A stretch of 64,000 nt of DNA from contig JBAKBP010004266.1 of assembly GCA_037953745.1 (NCBI GenBank), positions 62,001 to 126,000 of the forward strand, read 5' to 3'. Origin of the DNA: Lithodes maja. Lineage: Eukaryota; Arthropoda; Malacostraca; Decapoda; Lithodidae. The translations under genes and the position numbers were made by a program. Positions within the stretch are counted from its first letter, which is position 1. The number at the start of each line of letters is the position of its first letter. The notes beneath the pieces were generated by a model that ran no database searches, was not told the DNA's origin, and saw nothing but the letters and a program-made list of their open reading frames with translations. Below are positions 1 through 12,150 of the stretch, in pieces.

Positions 1-13
1 TATCCAAGACTCT

Positions 14-1703
14 GTGCACCCTTCCAAAATGACTTCCGGTGAAAGTCCAACCCCAGTGCACTCTTCCTTGCCTCTATCCTCTCCGACCATCCCTAACTCT
101 TCCCCCCCACCAACCCTCCGCAGCCCCCCCAACAAGCCCCGTATTCTAGCTATGCCTACCTATGTAGGCCTACCACAACCTATTTTCCCCATGACCCCAG
201 AAATGTTCAGCTATCCCCCCACCAACAAAATTTCCCTTGTGACAGTTTTCCGTTGGTAGCTTGTGACCGTTTTCAGTCGGTAGCTCCCTTCCACCCCCAC
301 ACAGTTCACACCCCTAGAAAACGTCGAAACCCCACACTCGTCTCGCCCTCTCATGTCAAACGAACTCGCCAGTCCCAGATAACCTCTAACCAGACCGAGA
401 CTGCCACCAAGAAAATTCCCCAAACTCGTCCTGTTAATGTCAAAAAAACCCACCAACCCCAGATAACCGCTAACCAGACCGTGACTGCCACCAAGAAGAT
501 TCCCAAAATTCGTCCTGTTAAAAACCCCAAATCAATACATCAGTTCTCTACCAATAACCCCTGTTCTACACCTAACTCTTCCCCCACCAACCCGCCGCAG
601 TCCCCCCAACAAATCCCGTTTCCTAACTCGCTCACCTCTCACCACCCTGACCCTCCCACAACGCGCCGTTAATCCTCCCCTCACGCGTGACGACCTAGGG
701 ACCCAACTATGTTCCCCCCCCTTCCCCAATACTCAGCTATTCCCCCACCAACAAAATCTCCCTTGTGACAGTTTTCAGTCAGTAGCTCCCTTCCACCCCC
801 CCACAATTCACACCCCTAATAAACTTCAAAACCCCACACTTGACTCACCCCCTCATGACAGACAAACCCACCAACCCCAGATAACCTCTAAACAAACCGT
901 CACTGCCACCGACACACCCCACCACTCTGATCCTCCCACACGCGCCGTTAATCCTCCCCTCACGCGTGACGACCTAGGGACCCAACCATGTTCCCACCCT
1001 TCCCCCAGAAATACTCAGCTATTCCCCCACCCACAAAATCTCCCTTGTGACAGTTTTCAGTCAGTAGCTCCCTTCCACCCCCCCACAATTCACACCCCTA
1101 ATAAACTTCAAAACCCCACACTTGACTCACCCCCTCATGACAGACAAACTCACCAACCCCAGATAACCTCTAAGCAAACTGTTACTGCCACCGACACACC
1201 CCACCACTCTGATCCTCCCACACGCGCCGTTAATCCCCCCCTCACGCGTGACTCCCACCAAAGTGATTTCGCCCCCCTCATGCGTACCGAACACCTGCTC
1301 ACCAGTCGGTCCCCCACCATCATGAGCCAAGCTAAACTTTCAACCTCCCCCTCTTCACCGTTACCCCACCCGCCCCAAATTCCCCCCCCAAAGATCCCGC
1401 TCGACGAAATACCACTCCCATCCCAATCCAACCACAAAACTTTTTCCACCTTGGCTAAACCCCAAAATACTCTCTCTCTCGCCCCAAACAACATAATCAA
1501 CCTCTCAACTTCAACCACTCCTCGAAATCCCATCCATGTCTCTCCCGGAAATAAAATCAGTCTAGATTCAACCCCTCTCAAACCACAACCCTGCCTGCCC
1601 AGACCCCCCCCACCATCTCCCTATCAAATCCCCACACACCAAACTTCCAAACCACCCGATAATAATAAACACTCAACCTTCAGCCTTACTCACCCTTCCC
1701 CAG
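14..1703 (+). pseudogene. Repetitive Pro/Thr/Ser-rich coding-like sequence, frame broken
   Basis: The plus strand stays open for long stretches in a composition dominated by Pro, Thr, Ser, His and Gln. Openings at 14-259, 253-672 and 674-1801 are in different frames and are linked by small indels; near 660 there is one extra A compared with the equivalent place in the next repeat. The phrase CDSFQSVAPFHPPTIHTPNK recurs in the translated units. The last frame runs through the left edge of element X at 1704 and ends inside it, so its natural end is lost. I recognise no domain. It could be a low-complexity ORF1/gag-like region of a retroelement or a decayed host exon. Confidence 0.4.
762..1325 (+). 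repeat. Two tandem 282-bp units inside the Pro-rich frame
   Basis: The block starting CTTGTGACAGTTTTCAGTCA at 762 recurs at 1044, exactly 282 bp later, and stays nearly identical for most of the unit. A more diverged unit begins near 236. Because 282 is divisible by three, each duplication keeps the reading frame. Confidence 0.8.
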
Positions 1704-1933
1704 TAAAATGCCCCAGAACGAGAAGCCCACCACAGAAGCCACGAACGAACACCACAGAGAAACACCAAAGGAAAGGTCCACAGAACGAAAGGACCAGCTG
1801 ACCGAGCCAGCCATTTCAGACAGGCCCAAGCCCGCAGGGCTAAGCAGCTCATGGCCGCACCCTTTTATCTTTTCTAAACTGACCATTTTTCCACACCTCA
1901 CGTACACTAACCCCCTCGTGTCCTACACTCCTA

Positions 1934-3388
1934 ACTACAAAGATGATGAACAGGAATATACATTCATATTAAAAACACCCATGCCCTGTCCCGACGTTGA
2001 GCCAATGCCAACACATCAGACAGCCATAATTATATCTATGTATGTTCTTACATCCGAGAAGTAGATGTTATATATTTTAGAAGTTAAAACACCCACGATT
2101 GTCCCTAGACCTCGTATATCATTTTCCATGACGAATATAGATATATGTAACCCGTGCTCAGTCGCCCCTTGCATTGTTCCTCTAGTAACTAAGTATTAAT
2201 ATTAACATTCCCTAACATCTTGTCTTACCAGACTACAAAGATGATGAACAGGAATATACATTCATATTAAAAACACCCATGCCCTGTCCCGACGTTGAGC
2301 CAATGCCAACACATCAGACAGCCATAATTATATCTATGTATGTTCTTACATCCGAGAAGTAGATGTTATATATTTTAGAAGTTAAAACACCCACGATTGT
2401 CCCTAGACCTTGTATATCATTTTCCATGACGAGTATAGATATATGTAACCCGTGCTCAGTCGCCCCTTGCATTGTTCCTCTAGTAACTAAGTATTAATAT
2501 TAACATTCCCTAACATCTTGTCTTGCCAGACTAAGTAAAATGCCCCAGAATGAGAAGCCCACCACAGAAGCCACGAACGAACACCACACAGAAACACCAA
2601 AAGAAAGGTCCACAGAACGAAAGGACCAGCTGACCGAGCCAGCCATTTCAGACAGGCCCAAGCCCGCAGGGCTAAGCAGCTCATGGCCGCACCTTTTTTA
2701 CCTTTTCTAAACTGACCATTTTTCCACACCTCACGTACACTAACCCCCTCGTGTCCTACACTCCTAACTACAAAGATGATGAACAGGAATATACATTCAT
2801 ATTAAAAACACCCATGCCCTGTCCCGACGTTGAGCCAATGCCAACACATCAGACAGCCATAATAATATTTATGTATGTTCTTACATCCGAGAAGTAGATT
2901 TTATATATATCTTAGAAGTTAAAACACCCACGTTTGTTCCTAGACCTCTTATATCATTTTCCATGACTAGTATAGATATATGTAACCCGTGCCCACTGCC
3001 CAGTCGCCCCTTGCATTTGTTCCTCTAGTAACTAAGTCTATAATATTAACTGCCACCAGCATTGATACGACATAGCGGCACTGTCCTTGCTACAAAGATG
3101 ATGAACAGGAATATACATTCATATTAAAAACAACCATGCCCTGTCCCGACGTTGAGCCAATGCCAACACATCAGACAGCCATAATTATATCTATGTATGT
3201 TCTTACATCCGAGAAGTAGATGTTATATATTTTAGAAGTTAAAACACCCACGATTGTCCCTAGACCTCGTATATCATTTTCCATGACGAGTATAGATATA
3301 TGTAACCCGTGCTCAGTCGCCCCTTGCATTGTTCCTCTAGTAACTAAGTATTAATATTAACATTCCCTAACATCTTGTCTTGCCAGAC
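1934..3388 (+). repeat. About 300-bp tandem units of element X (four here)
   Basis: Units beginning CTACAAAGATGATGAACAGG start near 1934, 2230, 2768 and 3090. Two belong to copy 1a and two to copy 1b; copies 2 and 3 also have two each. A longer variant (about 320 bp, carrying TTTATATATATCTTAG) and a shorter variant (about 297 bp) occur in fixed order in the complete copies, while copy 1a has two of the shorter type. Confidence 0.85.
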
Positions 3389-5908
3389 TAAGCTTTATGA
3401 AGACCCATCGCCCCATAAATCTATGTATGCAATCCTTAGGTTAAGTATTTTTATCCGCCATTGTGTTCACCTTTTTCCATTTACTTTCCACAATTGTCAT
3501 ACGTCTTCCCCTTGCCTCCTTCGTATCCACAGCCCACACTACGCCAATTTACTTCGTGTCTTACACCTCTTACCCTAACCAGAGATTGTATAAGATAACC
3601 TGGTTACCAGTATCTGTCATAAGTACCCCGAAACAATAACTAAGTACCCCTACGAACTGCCGCTTTTGTTGGTATTTATATTTATATTTAATAGAAAACG
3701 CAGTTCCCAGGACCAACTAATAGTATCCATAACCCTCGGACTGATCACATAACTATCTTTTCCAGACTCATATACCACCCCATAGTTGCATTCCCCGGTA
3801 GCATATTTTGGCTAACGTATTCTACTGCCTTTTCAAACTTTCCATATCAAGTGTAGCCTAATGCCACCCCCACGCCCAGGGACCTTAGGGGCAAAATTTC
3901 CCTGTAGCCCTTGAACTCTCCCCCCCTCTCAGTAAGAATTCCCGCGCTTCTCGACTCTTGTCCGACCTAGCCTCTCTCTCATACCTCTTGAAGATCCTTG
4001 AATTGTCCGTTGCTAACGCTCTCCAACCTTTTATATATATACTCCTATCCAGCCTACCTTCACTTAGTAGGCCAGAACAACATTAGAACTTTACTAGCCC
4101 CTTGCATGCCATCTATTCTCTTACAACACATTCACAACCCTGCACCCAATGGTCGTCGGTGCGAGGCTAGCCGCCCCGCAAGTTACTAACTTATATTGCC
4201 ATACTTCCAGATAAATGTGGCAGAGTTAGCAACCCAGTCTCCACCACATCCAGCAAACTCTACAATTAACAACCAGCCGAGTAAAACCAGCTAGCTAAGG
4301 CACCTTCGGTTTTGGTATTAAAGACACCCACATCTGTCTCATACACAGAGGGTTATTACAAACACTGGTGATATGGCAAGCCCCTAGCCACAGCCGCCGG
4401 ACGACGATCACAGAGAGAGGGCGCCCAGCTCCCCCTTTTTGCCCACCCGAGGAGGGAGACCCCCACCCCCGCGGAGGTATACCTGGCCCCTGTTTTGACT
4501 TTCGAGTCATTGCCAGGTAGCACAGGAATTCTTCCTATCAATGAACTAACCATGAATGACTAACACCTTTACTAACCTCTATTAACTCACAATAAACCAT
4601 TTACCTTTCTTGCATGCTCTGATCACTAAATTAGCACCTCAGATATACCATAGAATGAAGATTGAACAATCTAGAGAGACGTTCCTATCACAGCTGTCCC
4701 CATCCTCCTCGCAAAGTAGATCCAGTCTCTCTCCCCTAAATACGTCCAGTATAGCCAAAATAGTACCTCTTACTAAGGCTCAGTTATATGAAAATATAAA
4801 GGCTTCCTATAGCCCTGTGCCACAACAGTAAATACCATCTTACCTAGTCTCCATTTCTATTGAGAGCTCCATTAAGTCCATAAGACTCGAGATCCCTACT
4901 GTCTACAGGGTCCAGAACCGAGCCTATAAATCTAACTCCCGCCCCCAGTCAAATCAGTTGAAAGCTAGACACCAACCAGGGGTCACTACCCTGCAGTTAA
5001 CCTCTAGCTCTGCCCTTGTGTTGTTCCGGAGTGAGATCCCAGAGCCGGCAGACTCCGTGGCAGATTTGGATAGAAGGACCTGCCCACGTATTTAAGAACT
5101 TCACACATATGGCCACCCTGGACGGCCGCGGAACCAGTCGTTAGCCCCCAACATCATGGACGCAAGATAACCAGGACCAGACTCATCAGATACTACCCAA
5201 GATTCTCTCTAGCAGTACTACATAATTATTACTGTGCTGTTTAGAGATTCACTAATTAATATTTCTACGAAGTGGCTAAGACCTTGCCCAGTAATTCATA
5301 CTTAACCATTCCATTTGGGACGTACTAAGCGATCAGTGTTCTTTAATTAACAGGCGACCTTGACTCTCGTAATTACCTTATTCAGATATTAAAACTCTAG
5401 TGATATCTAACGTTCGCCCACTGATTTGCGTTCTATGTATTTCTGAAACAAGGATATAAAACTTAGATCAGTACCCCCTGAGGTTACTAGAATTCCCGTG
5501 CTCTAAAATATGCGTGTCTATTCTAGTATGTGAATTACTACTTGTGCACCAGAGCTACCAGTAAGAAATCTAACAGTGAATATGATTCTATAAGTAACAT
5601 TGATGGTCTTCGGTATATAAACCTGTTAAATCAAAGCCAGTGATCAGAAGATTAATACCTGAACGTTGGAAGTGGGAGACTAGGCTCCATCCAGATCCAC
5701 TTATGCTAGTGTTGTTCGATTCTATTATATTGTCTTACACAAGTATTCTGCAGTGGTATATTAATAAACGTGATCGTGTAACTTGCTACCATGTGTTTCT
5801 TTGTGTTCTCTATTCCTCATATCTTGTATTGTGCATGCAGCCTTCTATACCCAGTCAATTAGAACTCACATTACCCAAGTTAAACCTGTAGAAAAACAGG
5901 GCATAACA
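2536..5908 (+). mobile_element. Element X, copy 1b: complete copy nested in copy 1a
   Basis: Termini are TAAAATGCCCCAG and CAGGGCATAACA, flanked on both sides by CTAAG (2531-2535 and 5909-5913), a perfect 5-bp target-site duplication. The target lies inside another X: the uninterrupted sequence GACTAAGCTTTATGAAGACC is seen in the complete copies (3386 onward here, 56203 onward in copy 3). Length is 3373 bp. It carries two ~300-bp tandem units near the head and a GC-rich stretch at about 4380-4500, with no long reading frame and no recognisable protein. A TGACT-TTCG-AGTCA mini-hairpin lies near 4496-4509. Confidence 0.9.
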
Positions 5909-6420
5909 CTAAGCTTTATGAAGACCCATCGCCCCATAAATCTATGTATGCAATCCTTAGGTTAAGTATTTTTATCCGCCATTGTGTTCACCTTTTTCCA
6001 TTTACTTTCCACAATTGTCATACGTCTTCCCCTTGCCTCCTTCGTATCCACAGCCCACACTACGCCAATTTACTTCGTGTCTTACACCTCTTACCCCAAC
6101 CAGAGATTGTATAAGATAACCTGGTTACCAGTATCAGTCAGTTCTCTACCAATAAAACTTAGATTAATACCTGAACGTTGGAAGTGGGAGACTAGGCTCC
6201 ATCCAGATCCACTTATGCTAGTGTTGTTCGATTCTATTATATTGTCTTACACAAGTATTCTGCAGTGGTATATTAATAAACGTGATCGTGTAACTTGCTA
6301 CCATGTGTTTCTTTGTGTTCTCTATTCCTCATATCTTGTATTGTGCATGCAGCCTTCTATACCCAGTCAATTAGAACTCACATTACCCAAGTTAAACCTG
6401 TAGAAAAACAGGGCATAACA

Positions 6421-7265
6421 CTTCTGTTACTGTATGGATACCGGTACTATAGTTATGGTCTTCAACTTCTGGTACTCCTATTCTTATTTTTCTTACTTCC
6501 CCCCCTTGTCTGTCTTGCATTTCTCTCTCCCTATCTTCTCTATATTGATTCTGAATATCTTGATTCCATACTTCGTCAATCTTATTCTCATGCATTTTAT
6601 ATAATATTGCTCCAGAAATTCTTTAACTCCTCAGCTGTTTCTACATCTGTTAATTGCCTCCCTTGATCATTATAAATTTGTAATTCATTCTTCTGACTTA
6701 CATTTTTATTTCTTAGTTTATTTATATGTGTCCACATCTTTTTACTTGTATCCCCACTATCTTTTATTTCTTTAGTTAGTTTTTTCTCATGTGCATAGAT
6801 AGCTTCCCTAACTTCCTTTTGTACTTTACCTTTTTGTTTTATATACAAAGTTTTATATCTTTCTTCTTCGTCTCTGTCTTTTGCGTTCCTCCTTCTTCTG
6901 TTATACTGTCTCCTCTTTTTAATTCCTTGTCTTATACTGTCATTTATCCATGGTGCCTCTTTTTTAGTTTTATCCTTCCCTATTCTTCTTCTGTATGTAG
7001 TTTTAAGTTTATCATCTGCTACCTCCTTCATAGTTTGGTTGAATATTTGTATATCATTGCTTTCACTCTTTAACAGTCGTCTTTCCAGTTCTGTTATATA
7101 TTTTGACAAAGCCTCCTTATCTGTTTTGTAATATTCTCTTGTTTCCCACTTCTTCCTGTTAAAACCTTTGCCTTTACCTGTACTCCCTTTGCAGTCAAAA
7201 TCTACCTGTATCATATTGTGATCTGTCAAATCAAACATTTGATTTGACACCAATGTATATAAAAC
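6421..7265 (-). pseudogene. LINE fragment: end of endonuclease domain plus linker
   Basis: Minus-strand frame 7253-6597 (218 aa) begins with the end of an AP-endonuclease-like domain (LTDHNMIQVDF, the SDH-type box). It then runs through a basic linker (APWINDSIRQGIKKRRQYNR) and ends at a frameshift near 6597; the next frame (KMHENKIDEVWNQ) continues to 6421, where element X begins. This is typical of the segment between endonuclease and reverse transcriptase in non-LTR elements. No RT remains. I did not assign a clade. Confidence 0.7.
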
Positions 7266-8265
7266 CGCTAGATCAATATTTAAAAGATGCTAGAATGTCG
7301 TTAGCTATGGTCGCTAGATATGGAAGCAGGGCTCTCCCGCCCTTAGACCTTTCCGATCAGACGGTCCCGCCCGCTCAGCTAGGACCTTTCCGCCAGATAT
7401 TTTCGGGCGGGAATAGCCAAACAATCAATCCATCCTTGGATGATTCCACTCTCTTCGATTACATCGTCCCGCTCATTTGTAAGGTTCACACCTCAGCTGA
7501 GCTTGTCTAAGTGTGCAATGTAAAAGCCAGTAGCCTTGAAATAAATTGTAGCCTAGGCCTACGTGTATGAATGACGTACGGTTAGTCTTGGTCGGCAACC
7601 TATCTAGGAGAGACAACCTTATAAAAATCCGGGTGCTAAAAAGATACATAGAACTTAGAAGGCCTCAGAGTCGGACGGACCCTAAGTTTAGTGGTCAATC
7701 CAAGTCCTTCGGCAAACTGGCATGGGTTGTTCTTCTCACAGAGGATAGGCGATCCTCTTGGGGGCATTTTGTGTATAGTATGGCCACCCTCATAAAGGAG
7801 AGTAAGGTGTCCGGCAATAGATAGATAGATAGATTATAGCCTATACATATTGTTATACCAGGATTTTTACTGGGTTTAACTGGCTATTTATGGGGACTCG
7901 AATCTCTAATATATTTCTATACCTTCTGGAAAATATAAGATGGTTTTCTATGTCCTCCATCATGTTAACCCCTTGAGGATCATAACACATTTTACAGTGT
8001 ATTCTGTCTAATATGAGGCAATGTTATTGAGATTAGGAAGGATGTATACGCAAGACAGACGGTTATTCAGTCATTTCAACTCGCAGATCCTTCCTAAGCT
8101 GTAAGAGCTTGTCTAATGATAGCCGGAATAAATGAAAAGGCGACATAAACTTCAAGTGGTAGCCTAAAGTCACGTCTTCATAATCACCCTGGCCATATTT
8201 CGCTACTCTCCAAAATAACTGATTTAAAGGTGGTGGGGCGTCCGAAATTAAAATTAATTTATAAT
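7266..8265. other. Spacer between inverted X copies; holds a diverged dispersed repeat
   Basis: No convincing gene. The block 7320-7510 (CCCGCCCGCTCAGCTAGGAC, then CGGGCGGGAATAGCCAAACA) matches, in inverse orientation and with many differences, 19590-19760, so both are copies of one dispersed repeat. A short GATA run lies at 7816-7836. The rest is unremarkable AT-rich DNA. Confidence 0.6.
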
Positions 8266-11200
8266 TGTTATGCCCTGTTTTTCTACAGGTTTAACTTGGG
8301 TAATGTGAGTTCTAATTGACTGGGTATAGAAGGCTGCATGCACAATACAAGATATGAGGAATAGAGAACACAAAGAAACACATGGTAGCAAGTTACATGA
8401 TCACGTTTATTAATATACCACTGCAGAATACTTATGTAAGACAATATAATAGAATCGAACAACACTAGCATAAGTGGATCTGGATGGAGCCTAGTCTCCC
8501 ACTTCCAACGTTCAGGTATTAATCTTCTGATCACTGGCTTTGATTTAACAGGTTTATATACCGAAGACCATCAATGTTACTTATAGAATCATATTCACTG
8601 TTAGATTTCTTACTGGTGGCTCTGGTGCACAAGTAGTAATTCACAGACTAGAATAGACACGCATATTTTAGAGCACGGGAATTCTAGTAACCTCAGGGGG
8701 TACTGATCTAAGTTTTATATCCTTGTTTCAGAAATACATAGAACGCAAATCAGTGGGCGAACGTTAGATATCACTAGAGTTTTAATATCTGAATAAGGTA
8801 ATTACGAGAGTCAAGGTCGCCTGTTAATTAAAGAACACTGATCGCTTAGTACGTCCCAAATGGAATGGTTAAGTATGAATTACTGGGCAAGGTCTTAGCC
8901 ACTTCGTAGAAATATTAATTAGTGAATCTCTAAACAGCACAGTAATATGTAGTACTGCTAGAGAGAATCTTGGGTAGTATCTGATGAGTCTGGTCCTGGT
9001 TATCTTGCGTCCATGATGTTGGGGGCTAACGACTGGTTCCGCGGCCGTCCAGGGTGGCCATATGTGTGAAGTTCTTAAATACGTGGGCAGGTCCTTCTAT
9101 CCAAATCTGCCACGGAGTCTGCCGGCTCTGGGATCTCACTCCGGAACAACACAAGGGCAGAGCTAGAGGTTAACTGCAGGGTAGTGACCCCTGGTTGGTG
9201 TCTAGCTTTCAACTGATTTGACTGGGGGCGGGAGTTAGATTTATAGGCTCGGTTCTGGACCCTGTAGACAGTAGGGATCTCGAGTCTTATGAACTTAATT
9301 GAGCTCTCAATAGAAATGGAGACTAGGTAAGATGGTATTTACTGTTGTGGCACAGGGCTATAGGAAAGCCTTTATATTTCATATAACTGAGCCTTAGTAA
9401 GAGGTACTATTTTGGCTATACTGGACGTATTTAGGGGAGAGAGACTGGATCTACTTTGCGAGGAGGATGGGGACAGCTGTGATAGGAACGTCTCTCTAGA
9501 TTGTTCAATCTTCATTCTATGGTATAGCTGAGGTGCTAATTTAGTGATCAGAGCATGCAAGAAAGGTAAATGGTTTATTGTGAGTTAATAGAGGTTAGTA
9601 AAGGTGTTAGTCATTCATGGTTAGTTCATTGATAGGAAGAATTCCTGTGCTACCTGGCAATGACTCGAAAGTCAAAACAGGGGCCAGGTATACCTCCGCG
9701 GGGGTGGGGGTCTCCCTCCTCGGGTGGGCAAAAAGGGGGAGCTGGGCGCCCTCTCTCTGTGATCGTCGTCCGGCGGCTGTGGCTAGGGGCTTGCCATATC
9801 ACCAGTGTTTATAATAACCCTCTGTGTATGAGACAGATGTGGGTGTCTTTAATACCAAAACCGAAGGTGCCTTAGCTAGCTGGTTTTACTCGGCTGGTTG
9901 TTAATTGTAGTTTGCTGGATGTGGTGGAGACTGGGTTGCTAACTCTGCCACATTTATCTGGAAGTATGGCAATAGAAGTTAGTAACTGGCGGGGCGGCTA
10001 GCCTCGCACCGACGACCATTGGGTGCAGGGTTGTGAATGTGTTGTAAGAGAATAGATGGCATGCAAGGGGCTAGTAAAGTTCTAATGTTGTTCTGGCCTA
10101 CTAAGTGAAGGTAGGCTGGATAGGAGTATATATATAAAAGGTTGGAGAGCGTTAGCAACGGACAATTCAAGGATCTTCAAGAGGTATGAGAGAGAGGCTA
10201 GGTCGGACAAGAGTCGAGAAGCGCGGGAATTCTTACTGAGAGGGGGGGAGAGTTCAAGGGCTACAGGGAAATTTTGCCCCTAAGGTCCCTGGGCGTGGGG
10301 GTGGCATTAGGCTACACTTGATATGGAAAGTTTGAAAAGGCAGTAGAATACGTTAGCCAAAATATGCTACCGGGGAATGCAACTATGGGGTGGTATATGA
10401 GTCTGGAAAAGATAGAGTTATGTGATCAGTCCGAGGGTTATGGATACTATTAGTTGGTCCTGGGAACTGCGTTTTCTATTAAATATAAATATAAATACCA
10501 ACAAAAGCGGCAGTTCGTAGGGGTACTTAGTTATTGTTTCGGGGTACTTATGACAGATACTGGTAACCAGGTTATCTTATACAATCTCTGGTTGGGGTAA
10601 GAGGTGTAAGACACGAAGTAAATTGGCGTAGTGTGGGCTGTGGATACGAAGGAGGCAAGGGGAAGACGTATGACAATTGTGGAAAGTAAATGGAAAAAGG
10701 TGAACACAATGGCGGATAAAAATACTTAACCTAAGGATTGCATACATAGATTTATGGGGCGATGGGTCTTCATAAAGCTTAGTCTGGCAAGACAAGATGT
10801 TAGGGAATGTTAATATTAATACTTAGTTACTAGAGGAACAATGCAAGGGGCGACTGAGCACGGGTTACATATATCTATACTCGTCATGGAAAATGATATA
10901 AGAGGTCTAGGGACAATCGTGGGTGTTTTAACTTCTAAAATATATAACATCTACTTCTCGGATGCAAGAACATACATAGATATAATTATGGCTGTCTGAT
11001 GTGTTGGCATTGGCTCAACGTCGGGACAGGGCATGGTTGTTTTTAATATGAATGTATATTCCTGTTCATCATCTTTGTAGCAAGGACAGTGCCGCTATGT
11101 CGTATCAATGCTGGTGGCAGTTAATATTATAGACTTAGTTACTAGAGGAACAAATGCAAGGGGCGACTGGGCAGTGGGCACGGGTTACATATATCTATAC

Positions 11201-11631
11201 TAGTCATGGAAAATGATATAAGAGGTCTAGGAACAAACGTGGGTGTTTTAACTTCTAAGATATATATAAAATCTACTTCTCGGATGTAAGAACATACATA
11301 AATATTATGGCTGTCTGATGTGTTGGCATTGGCTCAACGTCGGGACAGGGCATGGTTGTTTTTAATATGAATGTATATTCCTGTTCATCATCTTTGTAGT
11401 TAGGAGTGTAGGACACGAGGGGGTTAGTGTACGTGAGGTGTGGAAAAATGGTCAGTTTAGAAAAGGTAAAGAAGGTGCGGCCATGAGCTGCTTAGCCCTG
11501 CGGGCTTGGGCCTGTCTGAAATGGCTGGCTCGGTCAGCTGGTCCTTTCGTTCTGTGGACCTTTCTTTTGGTGTTTCTGTGTGGTGTTCGTTCGTGGCTTC
11601 TGTGGTGGGCTTCTCATTCTGGGGCATTTTA
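8266..11631 (-). mobile_element. Element X, copy 2: complete, inverted
   Basis: Read on the plus strand it starts TGTTATGCCCTG and ends CTGGGGCATTTTA. It is flanked on both sides by ATAAT (8261-8265 and 11632-11636), a perfect 5-bp target-site duplication. Length is 3366 bp. It is near-identical to copies 1b and 3 along its length, with scattered substitutions and small indels. With copy 1 it forms a large inverted pair around a spacer of about 1.85 kb. No protein is recognisable. Confidence 0.9.
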
Positions 11632-11826
11632 ATAATGTATTTAAAGAGATGTTTAGATCTCCAGTAATCAACCTGACTACTCCTTTTTCAAAACTAATCT
11701 TCAATATTAGAGAACAAATCAAAAATAGATATTGAATTGCAACCCCTTGCAACTAGTACTCATGTGAGGATGTGATGTACGCCCAGGCAAACATTTGGGA
11801 AGTAAACATCAGCAAGTATAGCAATA

Positions 11827-12150
11827 ATGGTGAATAGGTGTGCTGTTTTCGAGTGTAGCAACATCCCTGGACCAAACATAGCACTACACAAGTTTCCAAG
11901 TGATCCATACCATTGTAACAAATGGTGAAGTTTATACAAAGAACCAGAGTGTGGGAGGCAAAGCCCAAAACAAGCTTCATATGCAATGGACATTTTCGTG
12001 ATGAATGCTTTGACAATAAAGTGCAGTGGAGTATGCACCCGCTGATTGCCTATACGGACTGGGGTCTTGTCACGCCCAGTGCCAGGTCCGTATATATACG
12101 GACTCGCCGAAAAAAAATCGTAGCAGCGAAACGACTGCACCTATAGCTTT
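11827..12150 (+). pseudogene. THAP-type zinc-finger domain, one-base frameshift
   Basis: From ATG at 11827 the plus strand reads VNRCAVFECSN (the C-x4-C of a C2CH THAP finger), then LHKFPSDPYHCNKW, and hits TGA. From 11922 another frame reads VKFIQRTRVWEA, then SFICNGHFRDECFD, which has the Trp, Pro and C-x2-H expected of the second half of a THAP finger. The two halves meet at a TGG-TG junction, where one missing base explains the stop. THAP domains bind DNA and occur in host regulators and in P-element-like transposases. No transposase body follows: the frame ends at about 12146, and repeats start. This is either a relic or a first exon with a disabling mutation. Confidence 0.75.

Larger units (their letters stand above)
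1704..6420 (+). mobile_element. Element X, copy 1a: internally deleted copy holding a nested full copy
   Basis: It starts with TAAAATGCCCCAG at 1704 and ends with CAGGGCATAACA at 6420, the same termini as the complete copies. After removing the nested copy (2536-5908) and one CTAAG duplicate, about 1.34 kb remains: a head of about 225 bp, two ~298-bp tandem units, a 220-bp internal segment (5909-6135) and the tail (about 6160-6420). The middle of the element is missing. The five bases outside each end (CCCAG left, CTTCT right) do not match, so this copy was probably rearranged after insertion. On the right it abuts a LINE fragment. Confidence 0.85.

Noticed and set aside
4295..4553. Minus-strand frames of 65-71 codons found at the same place in all complete X copies
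   Set aside because: The copies are near-identical at the DNA level, so shared frames carry no information; two overlapping frames are equally preserved and no motif is seen.
5640..6403. Frames of 83-139 codons at the X tail
   Set aside because: They lie in repeated non-coding tail sequence, and the longer one exists only because of the copy 1a deletion junction.
8980..9015. Hammerhead ribozyme (CTGATGAG word in element X)
   Set aside because: No GAAA core or matching helices nearby on either strand.
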